Assembly: GCF_963678635.1 (NCBI RefSeq)
Contig: NC_087065.1
Coordinates: 31,928,684-31,992,683 of the forward strand
Source: Symsagittifera roscoffensis
Taxonomy: Eukaryota; Xenacoelomorpha; Acoela; Convolutidae
Length of the DNA: 64,000 nt
Direction: 5' to 3'
Shown here: piece by piece, positions 24,501-36,141 of the stretch
Layout of the letters: every line of letters begins with the position of its first letter
Position numbering within the stretch: the first letter of the stretch is position 1
Notes under the pieces: model-generated
The model's database searches: none
Seen by the model: only the letters and a program-made list of their open reading frames with translations
What the model was told of the DNA's origin: nothing
Made by a program: the position numbers and the translations under genes

Positions 24501-25934
24501 GAATTTTGTGTATTTCTTCGGTCTGGTGATCTTCCTCTATAACTTGAGTTATATGGTGATTGAGTCCTTGTGTAGTTGGTGTTGTTCGGAAGTGGTTTTC
24601 CTGAACTGTTGTTACTATATATATTTTTGTTTGGTAGATTTTGATCTTTTTTCATCTTTTTGATAGAACGATTTATTTGGTTCTGTATGCTTCTGAGGTT
24701 TATTCTGATTATCTTGCTGTTTTTGTCTACATTTTTTCAACTAGGTCTGTATCTAATTCCTGTATGTTATTTATATGTGTAGTGTTTGTTTCAATTCGAT
24801 TAACATATTGTAATTTTAGATTTTCTGTTTCTTCAAGTTTCATTGTGATTTCCGCTTGCTCTAGTTTGTCTACTAGTTTTCGAAAAACTAAATCTGGCTC
24901 TCGAATCGAGGAAGGATGAGATGCTCTCTTTTTTATTGCTATCTTCCTTAATTGAGGTGTTAAGGTCATCATTGAAATTTCTGTCATTTTTGTGTTTTTA
25001 TAGCCATGTTTATTAAGTGAATATGCTTTTCGAACTAGTGTTTCGATGCATACTGCTAATTGTTTGATGGTTTCATTTGGTAATCTGCGAATTTCATTAC
25101 ATAAAACTCTTTGGTGTTGTTTATTTCTTTCGGAGTCAAACATTTTTGAAAATTCTTGTGTAAATCTTTTCCAGTCTGATTTTATTTGTATAGGTACTGC
25201 GCCATCTAAGGTTGTTTGTATCAATGCTGTGCGTCTATGTATCCAATTTTGATGTAGTGGCGTATTAATTGGTTCAGGTCCTATATTTAAAATTAAATTT
25301 GCTGTTACTGCATTTAAATAATCTTCTACAAATTATTCAGGATCTGTTCCTGTAAATACCATCAGTGGTTTATCGGATGTTATTGATGATCCACCCATAA
25401 AGTATGGATTCATTGTCATCTGTAGTGATTCTGCGGCATTTGGCATTTGCGAAAAATTTGAAAGTTGATTTTTTGTTATTTCGTGTTGCTGAAGGTATCA
25501 TGGAAGCGGTATTTCATTTTGCATTTGAGTTGGTTGATATGAGTGCATAGTCATTGGGTTTTGTGGTTGAATCGGTTGGAGAGATTGTGTATTAGTTGGA
25601 TTTGGTATATGAAATGGTTGTTGATTTCGTGTATCTGTTGGGTTTGGAGAAAAAATTCTATTTAATGTATGAGGTCGTCGCGATCCTTGTGTGCGATATT
25701 CTTGGGTATATGGTGCAAAAATGTCTGGTTGTAAATAATCATCATCAGATGATAAATAACCCGTATGATTATGTACTTGCTTTTCATTTTTATTTTGTTG
25801 AAAGAATGGATAATTTTCTCTATGATCGTGTGGAGGATGTGAATTAGTTTGAAAATTTACTGAGTTGGTTGTTGTCATTGGGTTATCCCAATAGTTAGAA
25901 CATACAGGATTATGATTTTTTCGTGGGGGGTAGT
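21527..25934 (-). pseudogene. Partial gag-pol copy B (mid-gag to mid-RNase H)
   Basis: It begins inside gag at the PPRK segment, fused in frame to RNase H of copy A, and ends in RNase H at SRLFTQA next to the copy C gag ATG. The capsid-like region is largely open (25224-24727). About 125 bp covering the zinc knuckle is deleted near 24733. The Asn/Ser/Arg linker (24655-24152), protease (DSGAES, 23603-23529 region) and RT (22260-21527, including YLDDVF and the DMNSAYNQM block) are recognisable. Offsets of 4,351 bp to copy A and 5,737 bp to copy C define the duplication. It lacks the gag N-terminus, integrase and knuckle. Confidence 0.85.
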
Positions 25935-28900
25935 GTGATTGTAGTAATGCTGCGCCGATGCCAAAATTTGAAGAATCGCACAGTGCATAGAATGGTTGAT
26001 TTGGATCTGGAATTGTGTTTGAAATTTGTTCAGTTAAAAGTTTTTTAATTTCTTCAAATCGTGTTTGATGTTCAGTGGTCCATTCAAAATTATTTTGTTG
26101 TCTGAGGATATTATAGAACGGTCTTAAATATAATTGCATTTTATAAACGTACTTGCTTAAGAAAATTAACATTCCAAGGAGTTCTTGGATTTTCTTTTTG
26201 TTTGTTGGTGGTTGAAGTTTTTGAATAGCATCAATGCGTGATTTTAATGGAGTGATTGTGTTTCTTTCTATATTATGTCTTAAAAATTTAACTCGTGTCA
26301 AAAAGAAGTGTGATTTATCGGGGGCGGCCTTCAGATTTTCGTTCTGAAGTATTTTATGATAGTGCTCTAAAACTGTAAACTTTTCTTCTTTTGTCTGTGA
26401 TTGCATGAAAATATCGTCCAAATAGTTGATTGCGTTTTTCTTGAGTATTAGTGGTCTAAAAATTTTGCTCATAAAAGCTGAAAATGCTGCTGGTCCTAGG
26501 GAAATTCCATAGAATAGGCGGTTAAATTCATATTGTTGATTTCCAATAAAAAAATTGTGTTAAGCGTCGTGATTGTTCATCTAGTGGCATTTGATTGTAT
26601 GCACTATTCATATCTGCGGTTGTAGAGTATTTTCCGTTTATTTTTGTTAAGATAACTTGTATTGGTTCAATAGGCCAATTGCATTTCGATTCGTCAAATA
26701 GTGAAATGAGGTATATAGCGTCTAAAAATATTTTTAAAGCTTCTCCTTTTGCTAGAATGATAACAGGGTTGATAAATGTGTTGCCTTTTGGTTGTTCTTC
26801 TTTATTTACTGGTGAGATAATTTTGTATTGTTCTAAAATATCTAGTAATCTATTTACTTTGTCGTGTAAATGAATTGGTACTTTACTAGGTCTTTGTTTT
26901 TTGAAAACTGCATCAGGCTTTAACGGGAGATGTAGTGATGAACTGATTTTGCCAACATCAATTTTTGATGTTGCGTAGACTGTCGAATATTTTAACAGTT
27001 GTTTTGCTAGTTTGTCAAATTCGATTTGTGTAATTTGTTAGTGTTCAAAGTTAAATACCGTTAAAAATTGTTGCTGTTCTTTTGTGTAATTTGTTATATT
27101 GATTGTTGGTTTAAAATATGGTGTTTTCGTGAAATAATCTGTGTTTCTTTTTTCATTGCTTTTTATGTTATTTATGGATAATTCTTCGTTAAGAATTGTG
27201 GATTGGCAAATATCTAATAATTGGAGTATTTTATTTACGCGGTAGGCTACTTCATGTATGGGTGAGATTGTAGCGTTTGTTTCGCAATATCCTAAAAGTC
27301 CTAAGGGTAATGTTACTTGATACGGTGTATTGTTATACACGTGTAACGAAATGATGTCGGAATTCGTGTTTTTCAAATATTTTATAGATGAGATCGTGAT
27401 TTTAAAAAAACTTGTGAATAGGTTTAAATTCAAAGTCTGACATAAACAGTTGTTGTTTATTTTGACTTTTATCATACTGGTGAACTTGTTTTATTGAAAA
27501 ATTATATATATTTCCTGATAATGGTTTCAAGTGTTTCCGTTGCTGGTTATCAATTGGGTAAAATTTTGAGAAGAATGGTGGTTGTTTATTTAATCTTTGA
27601 AAAAATTGTTAGTGCTGTTTTTTTTTTTGTTTTTGTGTACTTATCTTTGATTAGTATTTTACTATTTAAGATGTTGATTGTTGGTATAAATTTAGATATA
27701 AATGGTATGCCAATGATATTGTGCTTAATATCAGTAATATGAAATAATTGTTTAAATGGTTTGTTTAGAATTTTATTTTGCTCCATTGTTCTTGTGGGGA
27801 GAAGGAATAATTGGATTTTTCCATAACTTACTAATGTTGGTCCTTGTGCTGTTGCTAGTTTACTGGAGGTTGCAAGAGGCGTTTATTTTGGATGTAATGT
27901 TTTGATTTCAATCCATGTGGGAATATTAATTATGTTTGATTCTGCTCCTGAATCAATTTAAAAATCAATTTCAAGATCTGGTGGTTGAAATTCTTTGTTT
28001 CTTGGATTTTCTAAGAGAAATTGTATTGTCCAAATTTTTTCTCTGGGTTGTTGTTTTTTTGTATATTTTGATAAATATGATTTGCGTTTGAACATTTTGT
28101 TTTGTCTTTTTCATCGGGTTTAATTACCGCGATAGTTTCGTTTACTTCTTGTGCAGTTTGTGTAGTATCGATGGGTTCAATATAATAATTGTGAAGGAGT
28201 TCCAATTGATTTTCATATATATGTGATGTAAAAGGTTGCTCATATATGATAGGTTCATAGTCGTTTTCGACTATTATCATATTTACGGAGATGGTCTTTT
28301 CTGTATCACTTTCTGTGTCTGATGATCCACAGTTTATTTGATTTAATTTTAGTTCGTTACTTCCTGTTTCATCAATACCTGTGGGGTCTGATGTTTTTTC
28401 TTCATTTGACTGCACTTGATTAATATGTCTTTGATGTTTTGGTGTACTAATTCTGTATCGATGTTTAGAATTATTATAATGGTTATTATTCCTATGTTGT
28501 GACTGGGAATATTTTCTATATTGATTATTATAACTTGAATTTCGATTTTGTGAATTGTTCCGTGACCTGTTTTGATAATTGTCATTTGATCTGTGATATT
28601 TTGATCTATTATACGAGTTATTTCTTGATCGATTGTTCGGGTAATTCTGATTTCGATTGTTCGAATAACTTCTATTTCGATTATGTGAAATAGTTTCTAC
28701 TTCTGTTGTATGATGAGTTTCGTGATCGATTATATTGGAATAGTGTTTACTTCTTGGGTTTGATTGGGAATTTGATCTAGAAACAAATTGTGTTGCATTG
28801 GAATTTGATCTCGAATAGTTATTTCGACTACTTGATCGATTATAATTATTTTGTGAAGAATTTTGTGTATTTCTTCGGTCTGGTGATCTTCCTCTATAAC

Positions 28901-29592
28901 TTGAGTTATATGGTGATTGATTTCTTGTGTAGTTGGTGTTGTTCGGAAGTGGTTTTCCTGAACTGTTGTTACTATATATATTTTTGTTTGGTAGATTTTG
29001 ATCTTTTTCATATATTGATAGAACGATTTATTTGGTTCTGTATGCTTTTGAGGTTTATTCTGATTATCTTGTTGTTTTTGTCTACATTCGGAAATACTGT
29101 GTCCGTATCATCGGCAATAATTACACCATTTTTTGAAAGATGGTTTGCCTTTAAAATTTGGATGTTTTTCATAAATATTTAGTATTTCAGTGATTTTTTC
29201 AACTAGGTCTGTATCTAAGTCCTGTATGTTATTTATATGTGTAGTGTTTGTTTCAATTCGATTAACAGATTGTAATTTTAGATTTTCTGATTCTTCAAGT
29301 TCCATTGTGATTTCCGCTTGCTCTAGTTTCGAAAAACTAAATCTGGCTCTCGAATCGAGGAAGGATGAGATGCTCTCTTTTTTATTGCTATCTTCCTTAA
29401 TTGAGGTGTTAAGGTCATCATTGAAATTTCTGTCATTTTTGTGTTTTTATAGTCATGTGTATTAAGTGAATATGCTTTTCGAACTAGTGTTTCGATGCGT
29501 ACTGCTAATTGTTTGATGGTTTCATTTGGTAATCTGCGAATTTCATTACATAAAACTCTTTGGTGTTGTTTATTTCTTTCGGAGTCAAACAT
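25935..29592 (-). pseudogene. gag C-terminus to RNase H of copy A
   Basis: Sense order: capsid end and knuckle region (29592-29108), where the knuckle is interrupted by TGA after CNYCR; Asn/Ser/Arg-rich linker (29011-28349); protease region (28415-27590), with a TAA just before the DSGAES active site; RT N-part (27475-27038); and RT with YLDDIF (26472 onwards). The knuckle reads on in the same frame as the downstream linker here, which indicates that gag and pol were originally one frame. At 25934 the RNase H segment GAALLQSH continues in frame into gag sequence of copy B, the duplication junction. Confidence 0.8.
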
Positions 29593-29599
29593 TTTTGAA

Positions 29600-31633
29600 A
29601 ATTCTTGTGTAAATCTTTTCCAGTCTGATTTTATTTGTATAGGTAATACTGAAAACTATTTTTGAGCTGCGCCATCTAAGGTTGTTTGTATCAATGCTGT
29701 GCGTCTATGTATCCAATTTTAATGTAGTGGCACATTAATTGGTTCAGGTCCTATATCTAAAATTAAATTTGCTGTCACTGCATTTAAATAATCTTCTACA
29801 AATTATTCAGGATCTGTTCCTGTAAATACCATCAGTGGTTTATCGGATGTTATTGATGATTCACCCATAAAGTATGGATTCATTGTCATCTGTAGTGATT
29901 CTGCGGCATTTGGCATTTGCGAAAAATTTGAAAGTTGATTTTTTGTTATTTCGTGTTGCTGAAGGTAATATGGAAGCGGTATTTCATTTTGCATTTGAGT
30001 TGGTTGATATGAGTGCATAGTCATTGGGTTTTGTGGTTGAATCGGTTGGAGAGATTGTGTATTAGTTGGATTTGGTATATGAAATGTTTGTTGATTTCGT
30101 ATATCTGTTGGGTTTGGAGAAAAAATTCTATTTTATGTATGAGGTCGTCGCGATCCTTGTGTGCGATATTCTTGGGTATATGGTGCAAAAATGTCTGGTT
30201 AAAAATAATCATCATCAGATGATAAATAACCCGTATGATGAGGTGCTTGCTTTTCATTTTTATTTTGTTGAAAGAATGGATAATTTTCTCTATGATCCTG
30301 TGGAGGATGTGAATTAGTTTGAAAATTTACTGAGTTGGTTGTTGTCATTGGGTTATCCCAATAGTGAGAACATACATTATTATTATTTTTTCGTGGGGGG
30401 TAGTTTGCTTTTAACGAATGTGCATAATTATAATTTTGCTCTGCAAAAGTATTTCTTGTGAAGGTTTTTCGTGGTTTTCATGGTTTTGTCATTGGTCTAT
30501 ATGTTTGATAATCCATATGTGAATAGTTTGGAGCAACCGGAGGTTTAACGGTTGATTGTAAGGTTACTTGGGCCAGTGAAGTATTTGTATTTCTTGTTGT
30601 TGTTAAATTTGGGTGTATTGGTGAAATACCTTGTTGTGTAGTTGTTGTTGTTTGGACAATTTCTTCATTTATAAAGTGTGATGGTGTTTGAAAATCTTGT
30701 TGTGTAAGATTTCTAGTTCCATTAAGGTTTTCATTGTGTATGACGGTTGAATTTAAACTGTTATTTCGTGTATCAGGTAAAAATGTATTGTAGTTTAATG
30801 GTGTTGCATCAATGGTTAGTGGTACTACTTTTACATAGTCTCTGTGGTAAGATATTGTACTTATTGCTTGACTTGAGATAGATTGTGGGATATTTATAAA
30901 TGTAGGATGAGACCATTCAGGGTCCCAAACGTACTCTGATTGTTCTGTAATGGCAGTGTCATCGTTTGAATTTTGAGGTCTGAAATTTTTTCTTGACTGT
31001 GAGATTAAGTCTAAATTATGTGTGAAATAATCTACAATAAACCATGCCAAAATTTTTTGTAAGTCATGTTTTGTGTGTTGTGAAACATCGTCCTTGGTGA
31101 AATTTTCTTTTATTATATGTAGAAAAGTTGAAAATAATGTGATTTCATTTCGTACTTTTGTATTTTTGGATGTTTCAGTTGGTGAGATACTTTGAAATTC
31201 TGTTTTTTCTAATATAGGGATATAGGTATATATTATTGCAAAAACTTCATTAGTGAATATAGAGTTTGCTCTTTAGGAATTATGATATTGTATGCTTTTG
31301 ATATATTCTGGGAATACTTTTGAAAATTCTAATTCAAGATCATCTGTTTGAATTCCATATTTACGATGATTCGTATTTGGTGTGCTGAATTCTATGGTGT
31401 AGATTCCAGTTTGTTGTCTTATGTTACATATGTCTCTTCAAATGATGTTCAATAATTTGTCTTTTGATTTTTACATCTGGGAATTCTGTTTTACATGGAC
31501 TGATTCCGGGTTCAAACAAATTTACGAGTAAATTCTTGCAAAAATCATGTTGCCCTCTATTATCGGGTGCATCTATGAGGAAGGGGTAAACCTCTTCGTC
31601 ATCTGGACTATTGTCACTTTGAGTGTGGCTCAT
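29600..31633 (-). pseudogene. gag: gag N-terminal region of copy A
   Basis: ATG at 31633 in its native context behind the leader and uORF2. 69 codons are intact before a frameshift at about 31430. A TAG near 31274 and another frameshift separate the second open piece, 31050-30478. The Gln/Pro/Asn-rich linker and capsid start follow in 30257-29803, with a stop near 29806. This copy is the one next to the LTR and so the one a transcript would reach first. The N-terminal domain (about 420 residues) has no family I recognise; the position and following capsid plus knuckle define it as gag. Confidence 0.75.
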
Positions 31634-32020
31634 TTTTTTGTTTGATGACTGTTAATATATAGCTATCGATGTGTCTAATTGGTTGATTCCAATTATACAG
31701 GTGTGCTGGTTTGTGTTTGTATAGCTTTTTGTTTCTTCTTTTTCCTCTTTTTGATGAATTTGAAGTTGTTTCTGAATCGGAAAAATATAATTGATCGTGA
31801 ATGGGACAATTTTTATCAATTGTTTCTTTTAGTTTGTAGAGTTCGTCTAAATTGCTGGCTTCTGATTCGGAAAATGCGTGTCTATGTTTTGAAAATCATT
31901 TTCGTGTGATTGTCTTTGTTTGTTCATAATTTTCCTTTTTATTGTTTGTCGTTTTGTTCTAATGTATCCAACTGTTTGTGTAAGAGGTGTGATTACAAGA
32001 TCGTATTTTTTGTTATCTAT
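31614..32020 (-). pseudogene. uORF2, basic leader protein (minus element)
   Basis: Counterpart of 37805-38272. The frame is interrupted by TAG near 32008 and a 1-nt indel near 31900. From there it is open to TGA 31616-31614, overlapping the gag ATG in another frame. Between the two elements most changes in the region after the indel are synonymous (for example GAA CTT TAT versus GAA CTC TAC), which points to past selection on the protein. It is rich in Lys/Arg with a Ser/Thr/Asp/Glu patch. Confidence 0.55.
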
Positions 32021-32078
32021 CTAACAGTTGTGTAAACTGATTGTTTGCTTACTTCCTGAAGTTTTGAATGACATAAAG

Positions 32079-33640
32079 TGTTAACTTACTTAATCTTACT
32101 TAGGGGTAGTGATTGTGTTCAAGGGTTGGAGAATAGTAAATCGATCCACAAGGTTCAGGTATAATTAGAACGCAAGTAGTTCGTTAGATACTATTTTAAA
32201 CTTATTAAGTCTAAGATCTATCCTGGGTCTGGTAAGAGGAGGGTTCAAGTGAAGGACTTCACTGTTTAGCCTAATTTGAATGGTTAGTTTTATTTAAAAA
32301 TTTCTATTAGTCCTGGGTCTTTTGAAAAGGTTGGATAGTGAATCGACGTTTGAGGTAGTTAGACACTTGCTAAGTGGGTGGGGGAGAACAAAATTGTTCT
32401 TTTTGATCCAAGGATAGACCTTGATGATCAGATTTTAAAATAAATGAGATAGAAAATTTATAAAGATCCAAGGATAAGCCTTGATGCTCTAATTTAAAAT
32501 TAAGTGAATTTAAGTTTAAAATGGTTAAAATTTATTTGATAAGGAGATTTAGTTTTTAAATGATGTTAGTGAGCTTATGATGTCTGTTATGTTTAGATGA
32601 TGAAGCTGGAACAACAAGATGGTTTTTAATTACTAACTATTTATTGTCATGCTACTCATTTTAATTTTCATTTTCAATAATTTTTTTCCAAATATGTTTT
32701 ATATAATACTGCAGAAATTAAGGGAACGATCTGAGATTCTAAGATTTTTGAATGACATAAGGTTTAGGATGAAGGATGCAAAAAGTTGTTAGGTATTTCT
32801 ATTTTCCTAGACTGTTAGTCCTTACGATTTTTTGGTTAGCTTAACCTGGGTCTTTTTATTTAGGGTTGGAGAGAAAAGTATATCGATTCCGAAGATTGAT
32901 TTTGTTTTTTTTCTCGTGGCTATTCTAAGCTAAGGTGTTAACTTACTTAATCTTACTTAGGGGTAGTGATTGTGTTCAAGGGTTGGAGAATAGTAAATCG
33001 ATCCACAAGGTTCAGGTATAATTAGAACGCAAGTAGTTCGTTAGATACTATTTTAAACTTACTAAGTCTAAGATGTATCCTGGGTCTGGTAAGAGGAGGG
33101 TTCAAGTGAAGGATGATTAACCGAAGTTTTTCACTGTTTATCTTAATTTGAATGGTTAGTTTTATTAAAAAAACTTCTATTAATCTTGGGTCTTTCGGAA
33201 GGGTTGGATAGTGAATCGACGTTTGAGGTCGTTAGACACTTGCTAAGTGGGTGGGGGAGAACAAAATTGTTCTTTTTGATCCAAGGATAGGCCTTGATGA
33301 TGAGGTTTTAAATTTAGTGAAATAGAAAATTAATTGAGAACCAAGAATAAGCCTTGATGATCTGATTTTAAATTTAAGTGAATTTAAGTTTAAAGTGGTT
33401 TAAATTTATTGAAGAAAAAGATAGTATTTTAATGATATTAGTGAGCTTATGATTGCTGTTATATTTAGGTGATGAAGCTGGGACAACAGATGATTTATGA
33501 TTACTAACAATTTATTGTCATGCTACTAATTTTTATTTTCATTTTCACTAAATATTTTTCAAATATGTGTTATATAAGACTGCAGAAATTAAGAAAACGA
33601 TCTGAGATCTTTTTATCAATCATTATTGTACATTAATAAT
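32079..33640 (-). repeat. Leader tandem duplication, 856-bp period
   Basis: The sequence GTGTTAACTTACTTAATC starts at both 32079 and 32935, and the two copies run in parallel to the GATCTGAGAT word at about 32730 and 33608. The plus-strand element has this segment once. Each unit contains paired CCAAGG...CCTTG hairpins (sense). No ORF is supported within it. Confidence 0.85.
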
Positions 33641-33684
33641 TTTGTTTAGCGCCTGAATTGATCATGAAGATTGACTTCAAAAAA

Positions 33685-33906
33685 TTATGTTTGCAGATGA
33701 AAATCTAAATTCATTGCTAATAAGATTCTAAATAGAAAAGTTTGTGTTGGCTTTTGCCGTACAATCATAAAAGTATATGGTAATTTTCTACTTTGTCGTA
33801 TGTCGACTCTTCTTCCAATTCCGGGTAGTTCTATTTTTGTTCGGAATATCGGCTCTGATCTATTGAGTCGTAGAGACATTTCGATTAAATTAATGTCGGA
33901 TAACAT
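33685..33906 (-). CDS. uORF1, 73-aa leader ORF (minus element)
   Basis: ATG at 33906, stop at 33685, intact. It encodes an Arg-rich peptide with the block EMSLRLNRSEPIFRT and the end MNLDFHLQT. The plus-element version (36639-36872) has 77 codons and also remains open; length differences are in-frame and many changes are synonymous (CCA/CCG, ATT/ATC, TTG/CTG). It lies 60-90 nt after the PBS, the first ATG ORF of the genomic RNA. It may be a real small protein, a translational control uORF, or a spliced leader exon. No family is recognised. Confidence 0.5.
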   Translation of the reverse strand: MLSDINLIEMSLRLNRSEPIFRTKIELPGIGRRVDIRQSRKLPYTFMIVRQKPTQTFLFRILLAMNLDFHLQT

Positions 33907-33969
33907 TTTGAAAATGTTTTGTCTAAATTCTAATCTATTTTTGCTTAGTTCTAAGCTATTAAGGTCTTA

Positions 33970-33991
33970 TTCGAGACTTATGGTCGCACCA
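33970..33991 (-). promoter_or_regulatory. Primer binding site
   Basis: Two nucleotides inside the 5' LTR the sense strand reads TGGTGCGACCATAAGTCTCGAA. Its complement ends GGTCGCACCA and includes TTCGAGA, like a tRNA T loop followed by an acceptor and CCA. The spacing is one nucleotide short for a canonical tRNA, so the primer tRNA is not identified. Confidence 0.75.
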
Positions 33992-33993
33992 GG

Positions 33994-34404
33994 TGAGTTA
34001 GGACCGATGTGGTATAACTCATAGAGTAATTTCGGATAGGGTACACCGTCTGCTCGTCACGCTATCTTTTTTTCGGCCGGACAGATTCGTGCAACTTCTT
34101 AGTCTAATACCGATCCTAATCTTACTCTTATACTTTCTAGTCTCAGGGTGTTTAACTAGTCTCTGCTAGGCTCAATAGATCTAGGGTATACTGGTTTGTT
34201 GCGGCTGCTGAAGTTCTCTTGGAGAGACAACTAATTTCTAAGTTAAATTCAAATCTCTCTGGTGCTGAAATTACAAGTAATTTCAGCATTTACAAATAAG
34301 TGGGTTGTTAGTTAGATGGATCATGATTGGTTAATATTGATTACTTTACAGTGGTAAAATATCTAATTTATCCAATCATAAAATATAGTTTGGATCAGGT
34401 TCCA
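33994..34404 (-). repeat. 5' LTR of minus-strand element
   Basis: TG...CA ends in sense, 411 bp, followed by the PBS. It contains the palindrome at about 34262-34289 with one mismatch in the outer pair, an AATAAA-like and a TATAAGA/AAAGTATAAG-like segment, and an ATGATTGG/CCAATCAT pair. It should carry promoter and polyadenylation signals; exact sites cannot be fixed by eye. Confidence 0.9.
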
Positions 34405-34408
34405 ATAG
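34405..34408. repeat. Target-site duplication ATAG (right)
   Basis: ATAG directly after the LTR end, matching 2545-2548. Confidence 0.8.
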
Positions 34409-36137
34409 TACAAAAAAAGTGAAATTGAAACGTAATCAACAGACAGTTGGGAAAGTGATGATGAGCGCAGAACAAAGTTACTGACTATCTTTTGAATTAT
34501 CTTTAAATTCAAGTTTTGAAGAAAAAAGTATATCTTTTCAAGTTTATTCAAGTTTTCAGAACATGTTATGTTTCACGTATCATTTCTGAAAACTTCCAAA
34601 ATGGCGTATAGCTTATAGCTTACGGCAAATAAAAATATCCATTTAAAGGTTTAGGAAAAAATCATCAAGAAAGAACTATTAAAAGCAACAGTATACAAGT
34701 ACCGATCACTTTCATCACTCAAAAAAAAGAGGCAAAAGAGTGATTTTTTTAACAACCAAAAAAAACAGCAAAAAGCCATAAAAAACCAGACATATAAGCA
34801 AAAATCAGACATTTCATGACTTTGGGATTTGAGCCGGTTAACTGAGTTTCAGTCACATAACCAGCGTAATGTAAAAACGAATGTAAGTCTTTCTATTTTG
34901 ATATTTGTATATAAACTCAGAAGCAAAAACAAAAATTGTATCGCAAAAATACGAAACAGCTATACAACATGAGTGTTTCTGGTATATGAACGCTGACTGA
35001 TCTAAAAAAAATCACCTTAATTTAGCTTCAGAAGTTAAATGGCAATTAACCATTTTTTTTGCCACATGTTTTCAATTATTTTGTATTTTTGAAGGATGTG
35101 TACGTGGAAGTAAAATGTGGGATCTTATGTCAACAAAATGGCAGTTATTTAGGTTGAATTGAATCAAATGCAAAATTTCATTTTTTATATTTTTTTCCAT
35201 GTATGAAAAAACCACATTTCACATTTCAGCTTATTTTCCTCATGTGGTTACAAAACACCGTGCAGAGAAACTACTTCATCCAATATAAATCTTTTGAAAA
35301 TCTGACACTGAATTTTTCACGGCGTTGAAAAATTTATTGCAGATGAAAACGTTGGAAATTTCAAATCCCAAAAAAATTCAAAGCTGGAAGCTTGCAATCA
35401 ACATTATTTGCAAAGTGTTTGCAAGCAACCTTTAATTTTTTCATTTTCATGAGGTGTTTGTAAAAATATATCCTTAGTTCGGAGGAATTTCTGTTTAAAT
35501 TGGCCCTCGAAAACCGAAAATTTAGAGACTGAAATGCTGAGCTTAAGTGTAATTGGAACAACCAGTGTAAATCGAACAACAAATTTCAGATAGACACTAT
35601 GAGGTTGTCAAAAATTCAAGGTGCTACAGTTCATTTGAAGAAAAATGACCGGAAAAATGCCTTAATCTAAGTTCTGGATTTTCAGTTTCCGTCATCTGCG
35701 CTGTGTTTTAATAATGCGTGAAAATGTAAGAAACAACCAAGATTAGTAAAAGTTTCATACTGAGTAATCCAATTTTCTCACTCAACTTGTTTAACGTCGC
35801 ATGAGCAACCGAAAAAGAAGTAGTCAATTTGAAAAAAAATACGTTTTCAATTTAAAAATTCAGATGGTTAAAACTGACAAACTCAATGCCAAAACATAGC
35901 CTGCAGAACGTTAGAAAAAAGTCAATGAAGGCGAGAAAAAAAACGAACTAACTTTTTTGAAAAATCAGAAACTTTAAATTCAAATCATGAATAACAATCT
36001 TTTGATAACAATAATTAAATTTGAGAATACTGGATCTCCAGGATGAGCTTTTAATCCGCTGTAAAAAAAGGGATCCAAAATCGAAATCAAAAATCAAACC
36101 ACGAAAAAACAAAACTGAGCGTGTACAAATTTTAAGA
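34409..36137. other. Host spacer between the two head-to-head elements
   Basis: A-rich sequence with homopolymer A/T runs and no supported ORF. It carries a fragment related to the left flank (about 34,780-35,010): on the minus strand CAGTCAGCGTTCATATACC and, about 130 nt further, GGCTCAAATCCCAAAGTCATG, a B-box-like word. It thus seems to be old dispersed repeat sequence into which the younger elements inserted. Confidence 0.5.
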
Positions 36138-36141
36138 GTTC
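36138..36141. repeat. Target-site duplication GTTC (left)
   Basis: GTTC precedes TGGAACC at 36142 and recurs after the 3' LTR at 55006-55009. Confidence 0.8.

Larger units (their letters stand above)
2549..34404 (-). mobile_element. 31.9-kb env-bearing Ty3/gypsy-type LTR element, internally duplicated
   Basis: Bounded by 411-bp LTRs (TG...CA in sense) and the duplication ATAG. Sense order from 34404 downwards: LTR, PBS, uORF1, duplicated leader, uORF2, gag-pol copy A (31633-25935), partial gag-pol copy B (25934-21527), gag-pol copy C (21526 to about 13300), ORF3/ORF4 copy 1, a second integrase end (11632-11121), ORF3/ORF4 copy 2, env, ORF6, LTR. The Ty3/gypsy assignment rests on the order RT-RNaseH-integrase, the GPY/F module and 4-bp duplications. 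Compared with the 18.9-kb plus-strand copy, about 13 kb is extra and is entirely explained by tandem duplications. The LTRs differ at about 14 of 411 positions. Every copy of the coding region carries frameshifts or stops. Confidence 0.9.

Noticed and set aside
2549-34404. Interpretation as several separate nested LTR insertions
   Set aside because: No LTRs occur between 2960 and 33993, and one matching ATAG duplication bounds the whole, so internal duplication explains it better.
2549-34404. Interpretation as a simple assembly collapse or expansion artefact
   Set aside because: Copies A, B and C differ by many substitutions and distinct indels, which duplicated reads would not show. Long reads are still needed for final proof.
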